Below, one piece after another: positions 1 to 5,034 of a stretch of 6,140 bases of DNA. Position 1 is the stretch's first letter. Every line of letters begins with the position of its first letter. The notes under the pieces are model-generated. The model was not told where the DNA came from. It ran no database searches and saw nothing but the letters and a program-made list of their open reading frames with translations. A program made the position numbers and the translations under genes. Source of the DNA: Nitrososphaerales archaeon (GTDB lineage: Archaea > Thermoproteota > Nitrososphaeria > Nitrososphaerales > Gagatemarchaeaceae); the NCBI GenBank assembly GCA_030039515.1, contig JASHVT010000099.1, positions 1 to 6,140 of the forward strand. The letters run 5' to 3'.

Positions 1-1542
1 TCCTCTACGACCATTACCACCATCCGCTCGACAAGTAGTTCGGCCTACGCAACGACCACCATCTACAGTACATCGACTATCACATCTCCGACGACCACTC
101 TCTACACTACGTACTCCACGTCGAGCGCTACCACGACCAAGTTCTCCACGTACACCACATCCAGCGAAGTGTATGACGACCACTACACCACATACACCAC
201 GTCCACTCCGACGACCACTCTCTACACTACCTACCAGACTTCTAGTCCCTCAACTACCCTTTACAGTACCAGCTTCAGCTCTACTGCAACCACCACGCTC
301 TTCACCACGTCCTACACGACCATCACAGGGCTCTCGTCCACGAGCTCCTCCGTCTATGCCACTACCACAATTCTCTCCCCCAGCTCTTCGACCTACGCAA
401 CCGCCACAGAGTACTCAACGACAATAATTTCGAGCCCCACTACCACCCTGTACTCTACAACCAAGACGACTTACCCGACCGCCACCCTATACAGCAGCTC
501 CACCTCCGAGATCGGTACCGCCACGGAATACTCCACCACGACAATCTTCAGCAGTTCGACGAGCACTACGACCATACTAAGCATGGAGACCTCGACAATA
601 ACGACGACGGTGACTTCGAAGCCGAACCTCGTGATTGACCCCCCTGAGGGATTCAGCGGAGTCGCCACGACCGTGCTTCTCAAGCCAGCTAGCTCAGGTT
701 ACATCCCGTCGCACGTCTACGACTACTGTTTCGAGACGAGTTCGACCCTTACTACATGCCCAAGTACAAACTACTTCCTTACTACGTCCGCCGGGACAAT
801 TCCGAGCTCCACCGATCTTACCATCACGACCACCTCCGCGGGATGGGTGGTGGTGAGCGACCCTTCTGAGGGAGTCAGCGGGGCTGTCGTTGTGTCCGCG
901 GCGTTCAGCCTGAGGCAGGCGCCTGCGCTTGATACGAACGCAGATAGTCATGCGATCGCGGACGCGGGAAGCAGTACATCCACCAGCCTTACCATCAGCA
1001 CCAGCCAGACCAACGACGTAGTGTATGCATGCGCGGACACGGCCAACACAGGACTGACCCTTTCAATATCCGACGCCGATGGACTGTTATGGAACCTGCG
1101 CACGAGCGTGGCGTCTTCGACAGAGCTCCAGTGCTGGTACGCGGTTTCCGCAGCAACGCTTTCGAGTGACTCGATCAAGTTCAGCTCCAGCGCAGACTCC
1201 GGAGGTTGGGTCGTGGAGGTCTTCTCGGTGAGCGGCGCGAACACGACCTCGGCATCAAGCATATTCGACGGAGCGGCAAAGACAGCGAGTGGCAGCAATG
1301 GCGACCCATCAGTTTCCATGACCACGACTCAACCCGATGACCTAGTTGTAGGGATCGCCGCGGTGAACCAAAGAGCAACGCTGGCTGCGGGAACAGGCTT
1401 TACGCTAATCGGAAACAGTGTTTCGCAAAACTCCAACTCTGGAGGCTACGAGTACAGCAGCCAAGCATCTCCTAACACGCTGAACGTAGACTTTGGGAAT
1501 ACGAACGGGAACTGGGTCATAATAGGCGACGCATTCCAGTAA
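1..1542 (+). CDS. Secreted Thr/Ser-rich stalk protein with C-terminal beta-rich domains (5' end outside window)
   Basis: The frame is open from base 1 to the TAA at 1540-1542, giving 513 residues, so the start and any signal peptide lie upstream. GTG at 169 is an internal codon, not a credible start. Residues 1-205 are almost entirely Thr, Ser, Tyr, Ala and Pro in a repeat of about 13 residues, TTTLYTTY-like followed by T/S-S-x-P/A. Such stretches are typically extended, O-glycosylated surface stalks. Residues 210-301 form a small domain beginning VIDPPEGFSG, with cysteines in DYCFE and TTCPS that could form a disulfide; its layout resembles Ig-like folds. Residues 302-513 look like a beta-sandwich head (NDVVYACADT, LQCWYAVSA, QPDDLVVGIAAV, and a GNWVIIGDAFQ end), a pattern I recall from archaeal and bacterial secreted proteins. 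There is no C-terminal membrane anchor, so anchoring must be N-terminal or through partners. The extracellular role is inferred; ligand and function are unknown. Confidence 0.85.
   Translation, partial: SSTTITTIRSTSSSAYATTTIYSTSTITSPTTTLYTTYSTSSATTTKFSTYTTSSEVYDDHYTTYTTSTPTTTLYTTYQTSSPSTTLYSTSFSSTATTTLFTTSYTTITGLSSTSSSVYATTTILSPSSSTYATATEYSTTIISSPTTTLYSTTKTTYPTATLYSSSTSEIGTATEYSTTTIFSSSTSTTTILSMETSTITTTVTSKPNLVIDPPEGFSGVATTVLLKPASSGYIPSHVYDYCFETSSTLTTCPSTNYFLTTSAGTIPSSTDLTITTTSAGWVVVSDPSEGVSGAVVVSAAFSLRQAPALDTNADSHAIADAGSSTSTSLTISTSQTNDVVYACADTANTGLTLSISDADGLLWNLRTSVASSTELQCWYAVSAATLSSDSIKFSSSADSGGWVVEVFSVSGANTTSASSIFDGAAKTASGSNGDPSVSMTTTQPDDLVVGIAAVNQRATLAAGTGFTLIGNSVSQNSNSGGYEYSSQASPNTLNVDFGNTNGNWVIIGDAFQ
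22..612 (+). repeat. Degenerate 39-bp (13-residue) tandem repeat coding for mucin-like stalk
   Basis: Translated in the frame of the surrounding gene, the segment falls into roughly a dozen units of 13 residues. Examples are TTTIYSTSTITSP, TTTLYTTYSTSSA, TTTLYTTYQTSSP, TATEYSTTIISSP and TTTLYSTTKTTYP. The core is T-T/A-T-x-Y/F with an aromatic residue at about position 5 and Pro, Ala or Gly at the unit end. A few units are longer (14, 16 and one of about 24 residues). Most DNA copies have diverged, which points to old duplication under selection for the amino-acid pattern. The array continues upstream of base 1, so its full length is not visible. Confidence 0.8.
86..230 (+). repeat. Perfect 25-bp direct repeat pair (86-110 and 206-230)
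   Basis: The 25 bases at 86-110 and at 206-230 are identical, both starting CTCCGACGACC and ending CTACACTAC. The flanking bases differ on both sides (85 versus 205, 111 versus 231). The offset is 120 bases, or 40 codons (13+13+14), so the copies sit in phase with the protein repeat. They are the least diverged pair I noticed in the array and could mark a recent duplication or gene conversion. Confidence 0.85.
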
Positions 1543-1610
1543 TTCTCAGATGCCGTAGAACGGCGAGCCGGCTGAGTAGGCCGAACGGACTCCCTTGGGA
1601 GAAACTGCGG

Positions 1611-1700
1611 TCATACGGCTAGGAGTATTCCCACTATAGCCGATGCAAGGAGCAGGAGGAGTAGTACAAGAACGACCACCTTCTTCTGAAGCGACGTCAT
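1611..1700 (-). CDS. Possible 29-residue single-span membrane peptide (or remnant of a secretory N-terminus)
   Basis: On the minus strand, ATG at 1700-1698 opens a 29-codon frame ending at TGA 1613-1611. It reads MTSLQKKVVVLVLL, then a run of Leu/Ala/Ile/Val, and ends GILLAV. A short polar, doubly basic start followed by about 20 hydrophobic residues is exactly what a membrane helix or uncleaved signal sequence looks like. The codons (AAG AAG GTG GTC, ATA) resemble the neighbouring genes. GTG at 1730 could lengthen it to 39 residues (adding MPYKSLVKRH), with an in-frame TAA just upstream. It lies alone in the spacer, divergent from the Ig-like gene. It may be a genuine small protein, or the 5' scrap of a decayed secreted-protein gene. 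No promoter is convincing, so confidence is low. Confidence 0.35.
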   Translation of the reverse strand: MTSLQKKVVVLVLLLLLLASAIVGILLAV

Positions 1701-1797
1701 GTGACGCTTGACAAGGCTCTTGTAAGGCACTTATCATGTTACCCCTCAGCGCCTTTGACCGGCATTGGAGCTGAAGCGACAGCATGAGTGAAGAACG

Positions 1798-1803
1798 TTT
1801 AAG
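1798..1803 (+). promoter_or_regulatory. TATA-like box of the Ig-like surface protein gene
   Basis: TTTAAG, preceded by purine-rich GAAGAAC (a plausible BRE position), is centred about 26 bases upstream of the GTG at 1827. In archaea this spacing puts the transcription start at or next to the first codon. There is no GGAG/GGTG-type ribosome binding site between box and start, so a leaderless mRNA is the simplest reading. Confidence 0.6.
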
Positions 1804-1826
1804 TCTCTAGCCTCGACTCACGGATT

Positions 1827-4235
1827 GTGCGCAGAGGGCCCCTCCTGGCGATGGCTATCGTGCTCGCTCTGGTCCTCTCGATGTTCGCCGCGGCGATGCC
1901 AGGGGCAACGCAGGCGGCAGTCCAGTCGAACTCGCTGAAGGTCACCCCCCTCGTCAGCGTCGTCCCTGCCGACGGCCTCTCTCACGCGGTCCTGGTGGTC
2001 TCTCTGACTGGGTCTCAGAACAAGCCCGCGATAGCGTCGGGGCCTCTCCAGGTCTTTCTCTCGAGCTCGAACCCGGGAGTGGGGCAGGTCCCCTCGAGCG
2101 TCACCATACCAGCGGTGGGCAACTACGCCATCGTAAATCTCACAACGACGACGTCCCCGGGCTCGACGACCATCTCGGCCTCAGCCCAGGGCGAGAACTC
2201 GGGCTCGGTACAGGTGAAGACCGGACTCCTCAGCGGCTTCCCGACTGCCATCGAAGCCTACGCGGCGCCGAACCAACAGGCGGCGCAGCCCGAATCGAAC
2301 GGCACGGTGGCGCTGGAGCTGGTTGACAATTATGGAAACCCGGCGGAGGCGACAGCCCCGACCGCCGTCACTCTTTCGAGCTCGGACACCAGGATTCTTA
2401 ATGTCACAGGGCTGCTCTCAATCGGCTCGGGACAGGTCCTCGCAAGCGCGACCTACACCACGGGGCTGCTGACCGGGAGCGCTACCATCAGCATCTCAGC
2501 GCTGGGCCTGAAGAGCACGACGGTGACTGTGGATGTCGTGGGTTCGACTCCTACGCAGCTGAAGGTCGAGTCAGTCACCCCGTCTCCGCCCGACTCGACG
2601 CTCGAGGGCACGGTGTGGCTCGAAGACCAGTCCGGGAACCCGGTCGTCGCCCCCGCGGACATATCGGTGTCGCTGACATCGAGCAACTTCTCTCTGGTGA
2701 ACATCCCGCCACAATTTCAGAACGTGACGATCTACGCCGGGACGACCTATGCCGAGTTCATGTATTCGACGGGGGACGTCCAGAACCCCGAGTCGGCCAC
2801 GATCACATCCGCCGTCACAGGGCTCACTTCGTACGGGTTCACGGAGACGGTCGAGCCTCCGTCTGCGCCGACCTCGATCCATCTCGACTTCATGCCGTCA
2901 GTCCTCCTAGCCGACAACGAGTCCTACCAGTCGGTATACGTGTACCTGACCGGGACGGGCGGGACCCCTGCTGTCGCGCCCGCGACCTTGTCGGTGGACC
3001 TCACTTCGTCGACCCCCTCTGTCGCGACGGTCGACAGCGTGGTGGACATCTACCAAGGCCAGTCGTTTGGCGTGGGGAACACCTCCACCACATACCTGGT
3101 CGGGAGCACGCAAGTCACCGCGGTGGCATTCTGCAACTGCCTCAACCCGGCGACGGGCACTCTCACATCATATGGCCAAGCTCCATACGCCCTTGAGGCA
3201 GCGACCACGCAGCTGAACCTGCCAGCGAACGGGCGGTCCTTCGACGACATCGCGGTACAGGTAATGTCTCAGCAGGGAAAGCCTGCCGTAGCTCCTAGCG
3301 ACATTGTGATCAACTTCTCCTCCTCGAGTCCGAGCATCGTGGGCGTGAAGGGATCGGCGATACTGGAGAAGGGCCAGGACTCTGTGCTCATCCCGATACA
3401 GACCTCGACCGTACCCGGGACCGCGAGCGTGAGCATCTTCGCACAAGACTTGACGTCGCCGCAGCCTATCACAGTGACCACGACCGTCCCAGGCGCTTCG
3501 GGCACCACCCTGACGTTCGCGCCTCAACCGGGAATAGGCCTGACGAACGACGGCATCGGGGCCGTGCAGCTGGTCGACAGCAGCGGCGAGCCTGTAACAG
3601 CGCGCGCCGATGTCGGCATCACGCTCACTGCGTCGAACCTGAGCGTGCTGGCGTCGCCGCTGAACCTCACCGTCCCGGCTGGCTCAAGCTATCTCACGTT
3701 CCCACTTGTGCTGAAGTCCCCAGGAACCGCGACGTTCACCGCGACCTCCCAAGGGCTTCTCCCGTCGTCCGCGCAGGTCGAGGTCGAGTCTGCGCCATTC
3801 AGGTCGGTGATCGTCGCCCCGAGCTCAGCGTCTTCTGGGCCCAAGCAGGGGAACCCGGTCACCCTCACCGTGGTGGTGAGCCTGCAGGGAGAGCCTGTCC
3901 AAGGCGCGGAGGTCAGCTGGAGCTCGAGCATCGGGTCCGTCAGCCCCCAGAGCGAGCAGACGGGGTCGAACGGCGAGGCGCAGGCGAGCTTCGTATCCCA
4001 GACGACCGGAAAGGCTGTGGTCTACGCGCAGGTCACATACGAGGGAGGCGGCTCGTTCACTTCTAGCCTGAGCCTCACTGTGTCTTCTTCCTCGGCTCTG
4101 GGGTTCCTGTCGAACGACTACCTGATCCTAGGGCTCGTCGCTGCGATTGCTGTCGTGGTCGCAGCCGACCTGTACTACCTGAGGAGAAGGCGTACGCCGA
4201 AGAAGACGATCCTATCGGACCTGAAGCAGGCCTAG
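1827..4235 (+). CDS. Membrane-anchored surface protein with tandem Ig-like (Big_1/invasin-like) domains
   Basis: This 802-residue protein starts at GTG 1827, the first possible start after the in-frame TAA at 1800-1802 and at leaderless distance from the TATA-like box. Residues 1-30 are a signal peptide (MRRGPLLAMA, a hydrophobic core, then ATQA as a likely cleavage site). About seven Ig-like units follow, near residues 31-133, 134-239, 240-347, 348-457, 459-557, 558-658 and 659-757. Each contains variants of 'LTSSNPSV' and ends with a 'GSATISA..GL' strand. The last unit (NPVTLTVVVSL, GEPVQGAEVSWSS, TGSNGEAQASF) is the most typical Big_1/invasin-like domain. Residues 765-785 (YLILGLVAAIAVVVAADLYYL) form a membrane helix, followed by the basic cytoplasmic tail RRRRTPKK. 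Many N-x-S/T sequons suggest N-glycosylation. The only cysteines are a close pair, FCNCL, in unit four. The likely role is a fibre or adhesin; the partner is unknown. Confidence 0.9.
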   Translation: MRRGPLLAMAIVLALVLSMFAAAMPGATQAAVQSNSLKVTPLVSVVPADGLSHAVLVVSLTGSQNKPAIASGPLQVFLSSSNPGVGQVPSSVTIPAVGNYAIVNLTTTTSPGSTTISASAQGENSGSVQVKTGLLSGFPTAIEAYAAPNQQAAQPESNGTVALELVDNYGNPAEATAPTAVTLSSSDTRILNVTGLLSIGSGQVLASATYTTGLLTGSATISISALGLKSTTVTVDVVGSTPTQLKVESVTPSPPDSTLEGTVWLEDQSGNPVVAPADISVSLTSSNFSLVNIPPQFQNVTIYAGTTYAEFMYSTGDVQNPESATITSAVTGLTSYGFTETVEPPSAPTSIHLDFMPSVLLADNESYQSVYVYLTGTGGTPAVAPATLSVDLTSSTPSVATVDSVVDIYQGQSFGVGNTSTTYLVGSTQVTAVAFCNCLNPATGTLTSYGQAPYALEAATTQLNLPANGRSFDDIAVQVMSQQGKPAVAPSDIVINFSSSSPSIVGVKGSAILEKGQDSVLIPIQTSTVPGTASVSIFAQDLTSPQPITVTTTVPGASGTTLTFAPQPGIGLTNDGIGAVQLVDSSGEPVTARADVGITLTASNLSVLASPLNLTVPAGSSYLTFPLVLKSPGTATFTATSQGLLPSSAQVEVESAPFRSVIVAPSSASSGPKQGNPVTLTVVVSLQGEPVQGAEVSWSSSIGSVSPQSEQTGSNGEAQASFVSQTTGKAVVYAQVTYEGGGSFTSSLSLTVSSSSALGFLSNDYLILGLVAAIAVVVAADLYYLRRRRTPKKTILSDLKQA

Positions 4236-4521
4236 CGAGGCTCGGCGCGGCGGAAGGTCCGGCGGGCCTGGCGAGCGACGGCTCTCTCTGGGCCACTCGC
4301 CCTGACTTGAGTCTCCCTGCTAGAAGAGGCGCGTAGGTCGCGTCCGCTCGGCCCCCCACCGCTCCGTAGGCGGTCATCATCGACCCGGCGGCTACCATGA
4401 CGAATCCCAAGTCCTCGAACAGCGAGGCGACGGCCCCGGCGGACCAGACGGAGCCTATGACGACGAGCGCTATGCCATAGGCCAGCGCGGAGAACCCTGC
4501 GACTACGGCTGTGGCCCTCAA
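4075..4521 (-). CDS. Small membrane protein with two predicted helices and basic tail, overlapping the Ig-like gene antisense
   Basis: The minus strand encodes 148 residues from TTG 4521-4519; an in-frame TAG at 4551-4549 leaves no earlier start. Residues 5-26 (AVVAGFSALAYGIALVVIGSVW) and about 38-57 (LGFVMVAAGSMMTAYGAVGG) are clear hydrophobic helices joined by a short acidic loop (LFEDLG). Residues 58-148 are a Ser/Pro/Arg-rich tail with no visible fold. The codons in the non-overlapping part are strongly GC-ending and look coding. The last 161 bases run antisense to the end of the Ig-like gene (convergent overlap), so the tail may be constrained by that gene, or the true stop may have been lost. 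I see no strong TATA box or ribosome binding site. I do not recognise the family. The membrane part is well supported; the tail and the exact start are less so. Confidence 0.55.
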   Translation of the reverse strand: MRATAVVAGFSALAYGIALVVIGSVWSAGAVASLFEDLGFVMVAAGSMMTAYGAVGGRADATYAPLLAGRLKSGRVAQREPSLARPAGPSAAPSLARPASGPIGSSSSAYAFSSGSTGRLRPRQQSQRRALGSGSRSTGTPEPRKKTQ

Positions 4522-4558
4522 GCGACGCTGTCTTGGGCTCTCCGGGAGCTATTCGGCG

Positions 4559-4587
4559 TTGTCAAATGGCTTTGACGGATTTGACAA
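4559..4587. promoter_or_regulatory. Operator-like inverted repeat between the divergent membrane protein and antitoxin genes
   Basis: TTGTCAAAT at 4559-4567 is the perfect reverse complement of ATTTGACAA at 4579-4587, with arm centres 20 bp apart, close to two helical turns. A third, central TTTGAC (4571-4576) repeats the core, so three TTTGAC cores occur in 29 bp. Such a layout suits a dimeric or tetrameric DNA-binding protein. AbrB/MazE-type antitoxins commonly repress their own promoters, so the adjacent broken antitoxin gene is the obvious candidate binder; this is inference. The site overlaps the ATG at 4566, suggesting translation of the antitoxin began further downstream. Confidence 0.5.
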
Positions 4588-4881
4588 ATCGGACATCCAG
4601 CCCCAAGTCGCCACCATCAAGTAGCGCTACCCCAGTGTCCATCGCGGAGAGTTTGAGGGAGCACACAGCGGTGACTAGGAAGGGTCGGGTGACTTTGCCC
4701 ATTCGACCGAGGCGGAAGCATGGGTTTACGGAGGGGACCCGTCTCGAGGTAGAGACACAGGCGGCGGAATCCTGCTCAAGAGGGCGACCGCCGTCCTCGA
4801 CATGGTCGGTACGGGACGGGGAACGCGTCGGTAGAAGAAATGAGAAAGCTTCTGGGCGAAATGCGGGTCGAGGATCGATGA
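4566..4881 (+). pseudogene. AbrB/MazE (SpoVT-AbrB fold) antitoxin remnant with two frameshifts
   Basis: The first frame contains the AbrB/MazE DNA-binding core, TAVTRKGRVTLPIRPRRK followed by HGFTEGTRLEVE, at 4665-4754. Homology-like sequence then jumps frame. From 4760 it continues as GGGILLKRATAVLDMVGTG, and from 4822 as NASVEEMRKLLGEMRVEDR, ending at TGA 4879-4881. Removing one CA/AC unit from ACACA (4755-4759) and adding one G to the GGGG run (4818-4821) restores a single frame, LEVETGGGILLKRATAV through VGTGRGNASVEEM. The last segment is a normal antitoxin tail that usually wraps the toxin. Possible original starts are ATG 4566 (inside the operator-like repeat), GTG 4635 (MSIAESLREHTAV) and GTG 4671, which has GAGGGAG upstream. 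Family knowledge: such proteins pair with VapC/PIN or similar toxins and autoregulate. As it stands the gene is broken, unless these are sequencing errors. Confidence 0.7.
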
Positions 4882-4928
4882 GTTACAGCCCCTCTGATGC
4901 AGAGGCCTCAATCCATCCCATCTCGTAG
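4878..4928 (+). pseudogene. Start of a lost toxin gene? (ATGA overlap with the antitoxin remnant)
   Basis: The antitoxin tail stops at TGA 4879-4881, overlapped by ATG 4878-4880 in the ATGA arrangement typical of co-translated antitoxin/toxin pairs. The frame that follows gives only MSYSPSDAEASIHPIS before TAG 4926-4928. A PIN toxin would be expected to show an Asp-containing strand such as LDTSV right after MxY, and would run for about 120 codons or more. None of the three plus frames up to the next promoter shows one. The likely reading is that the partner gene was deleted just after its start. It could also be a chance overlap with no toxin ever present. Confidence 0.3.
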
Positions 4929-4939
4929 AACAGCAGAAC

Positions 4940-4969
4940 CTGGCGAGTCCAGCTTCGGCTGTCCGCCAG
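4940..4969. other. Strong hairpin with TTCG loop upstream of the DHH gene promoter
   Basis: CTGGCG (4940-4945) pairs perfectly with CGCCAG (4964-4969). Inside it, CAGC (4950-4953) pairs with GCTG (4958-4961) around a TTCG loop (4954-4957), with a small asymmetric internal loop of AGTC against TC. Ten base pairs capped by a UUCG-type tetraloop would be stable as RNA. No T-run follows, so it is not a classic terminator. It sits about 33 bases before the TATA-like box of the next gene and is not part of its predicted leaderless mRNA. It may be a scar of the lost toxin region, a piece of a structured RNA, or chance in GC-rich DNA. Confidence 0.5.
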
Positions 4970-5002
4970 CATGCCACATGTAACCTTGCATCTTGTCTCT
5001 GC

Positions 5003-5008
5003 TTATAT
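5003..5008 (+). promoter_or_regulatory. TATA box of the DHH phosphoesterase gene
   Basis: TTATAT within GCTTATATCATGG is the clearest TATA box in the window, centred about 29 bases before TTG 5035. Archaeal spacing would place the transcription start around 5030-5035, so the mRNA would start at or just before the TTG. This excludes the in-frame TTG at 4993, which lies upstream of the box. Confidence 0.7.
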
Positions 5009-5034
5009 CATGGGGTAGAGGGTCGAGTCGCAAT

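Larger units (their letters stand above)
1543..1826. other. 284-base spacer between the two surface-protein genes
   Basis: Apart from the possible minus-strand membrane peptide (1611-1700) and the TATA-like box (1798-1803), the spacer holds two short inverted repeats. One is CGTCA-TG-TGACG at 1695-1706, over the start of the small minus-strand ORF. The other is ACAAG-GCT-CTTGT at 1711-1723. Both arms are only 5 bp, so either could be chance. I see no poly-T terminator after the upstream gene, no tRNA-like fold and no mobile-element ends. Confidence 0.5.

Noticed and set aside
22..612. CRISPR array as explanation for the regular repeats
   Set aside because: The periodicity is codon-based, the units are diverged, there are no unique spacers between identical repeats, and one open reading frame runs through.
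1546..1785. 79-codon minus-strand frame in the spacer, with GAGGGG upstream of its ATG-like region
   Set aside because: The translation is Cys/Ser/Pro-rich with no domain or hydrophobic pattern, and the overlapping membrane-peptide frame fits coding codon use much better.
2615..3196. 193-codon plus-strand frame inside the Ig-like gene
   Set aside because: Arg/His/Pro-rich translation typical of an off-frame in GC-rich coding DNA; the Ig-like frame is continuous with signal peptide, repeats and anchor.
3168..3527. 119-codon minus-strand frame opposite the Ig-like gene
   Set aside because: Arg/Gly/His-rich shadow with no recognisable feature.
4726..4977. 83-codon minus-strand frame opposite the antitoxin remnant
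   Set aside because: No domain-like pattern; it overlaps the segment where the plus strand gives clear antitoxin-like sequence.
4882..5001. tRNA or attachment site around the hairpin
   Set aside because: No cloverleaf, no TTCGAATC-type arm, and no matching duplicate elsewhere in the window.
5010..5018. ATG right after the TATA box
   Set aside because: It reads ATG GGG TAG, is out of frame with the DHH gene and would lie before the expected transcription start.
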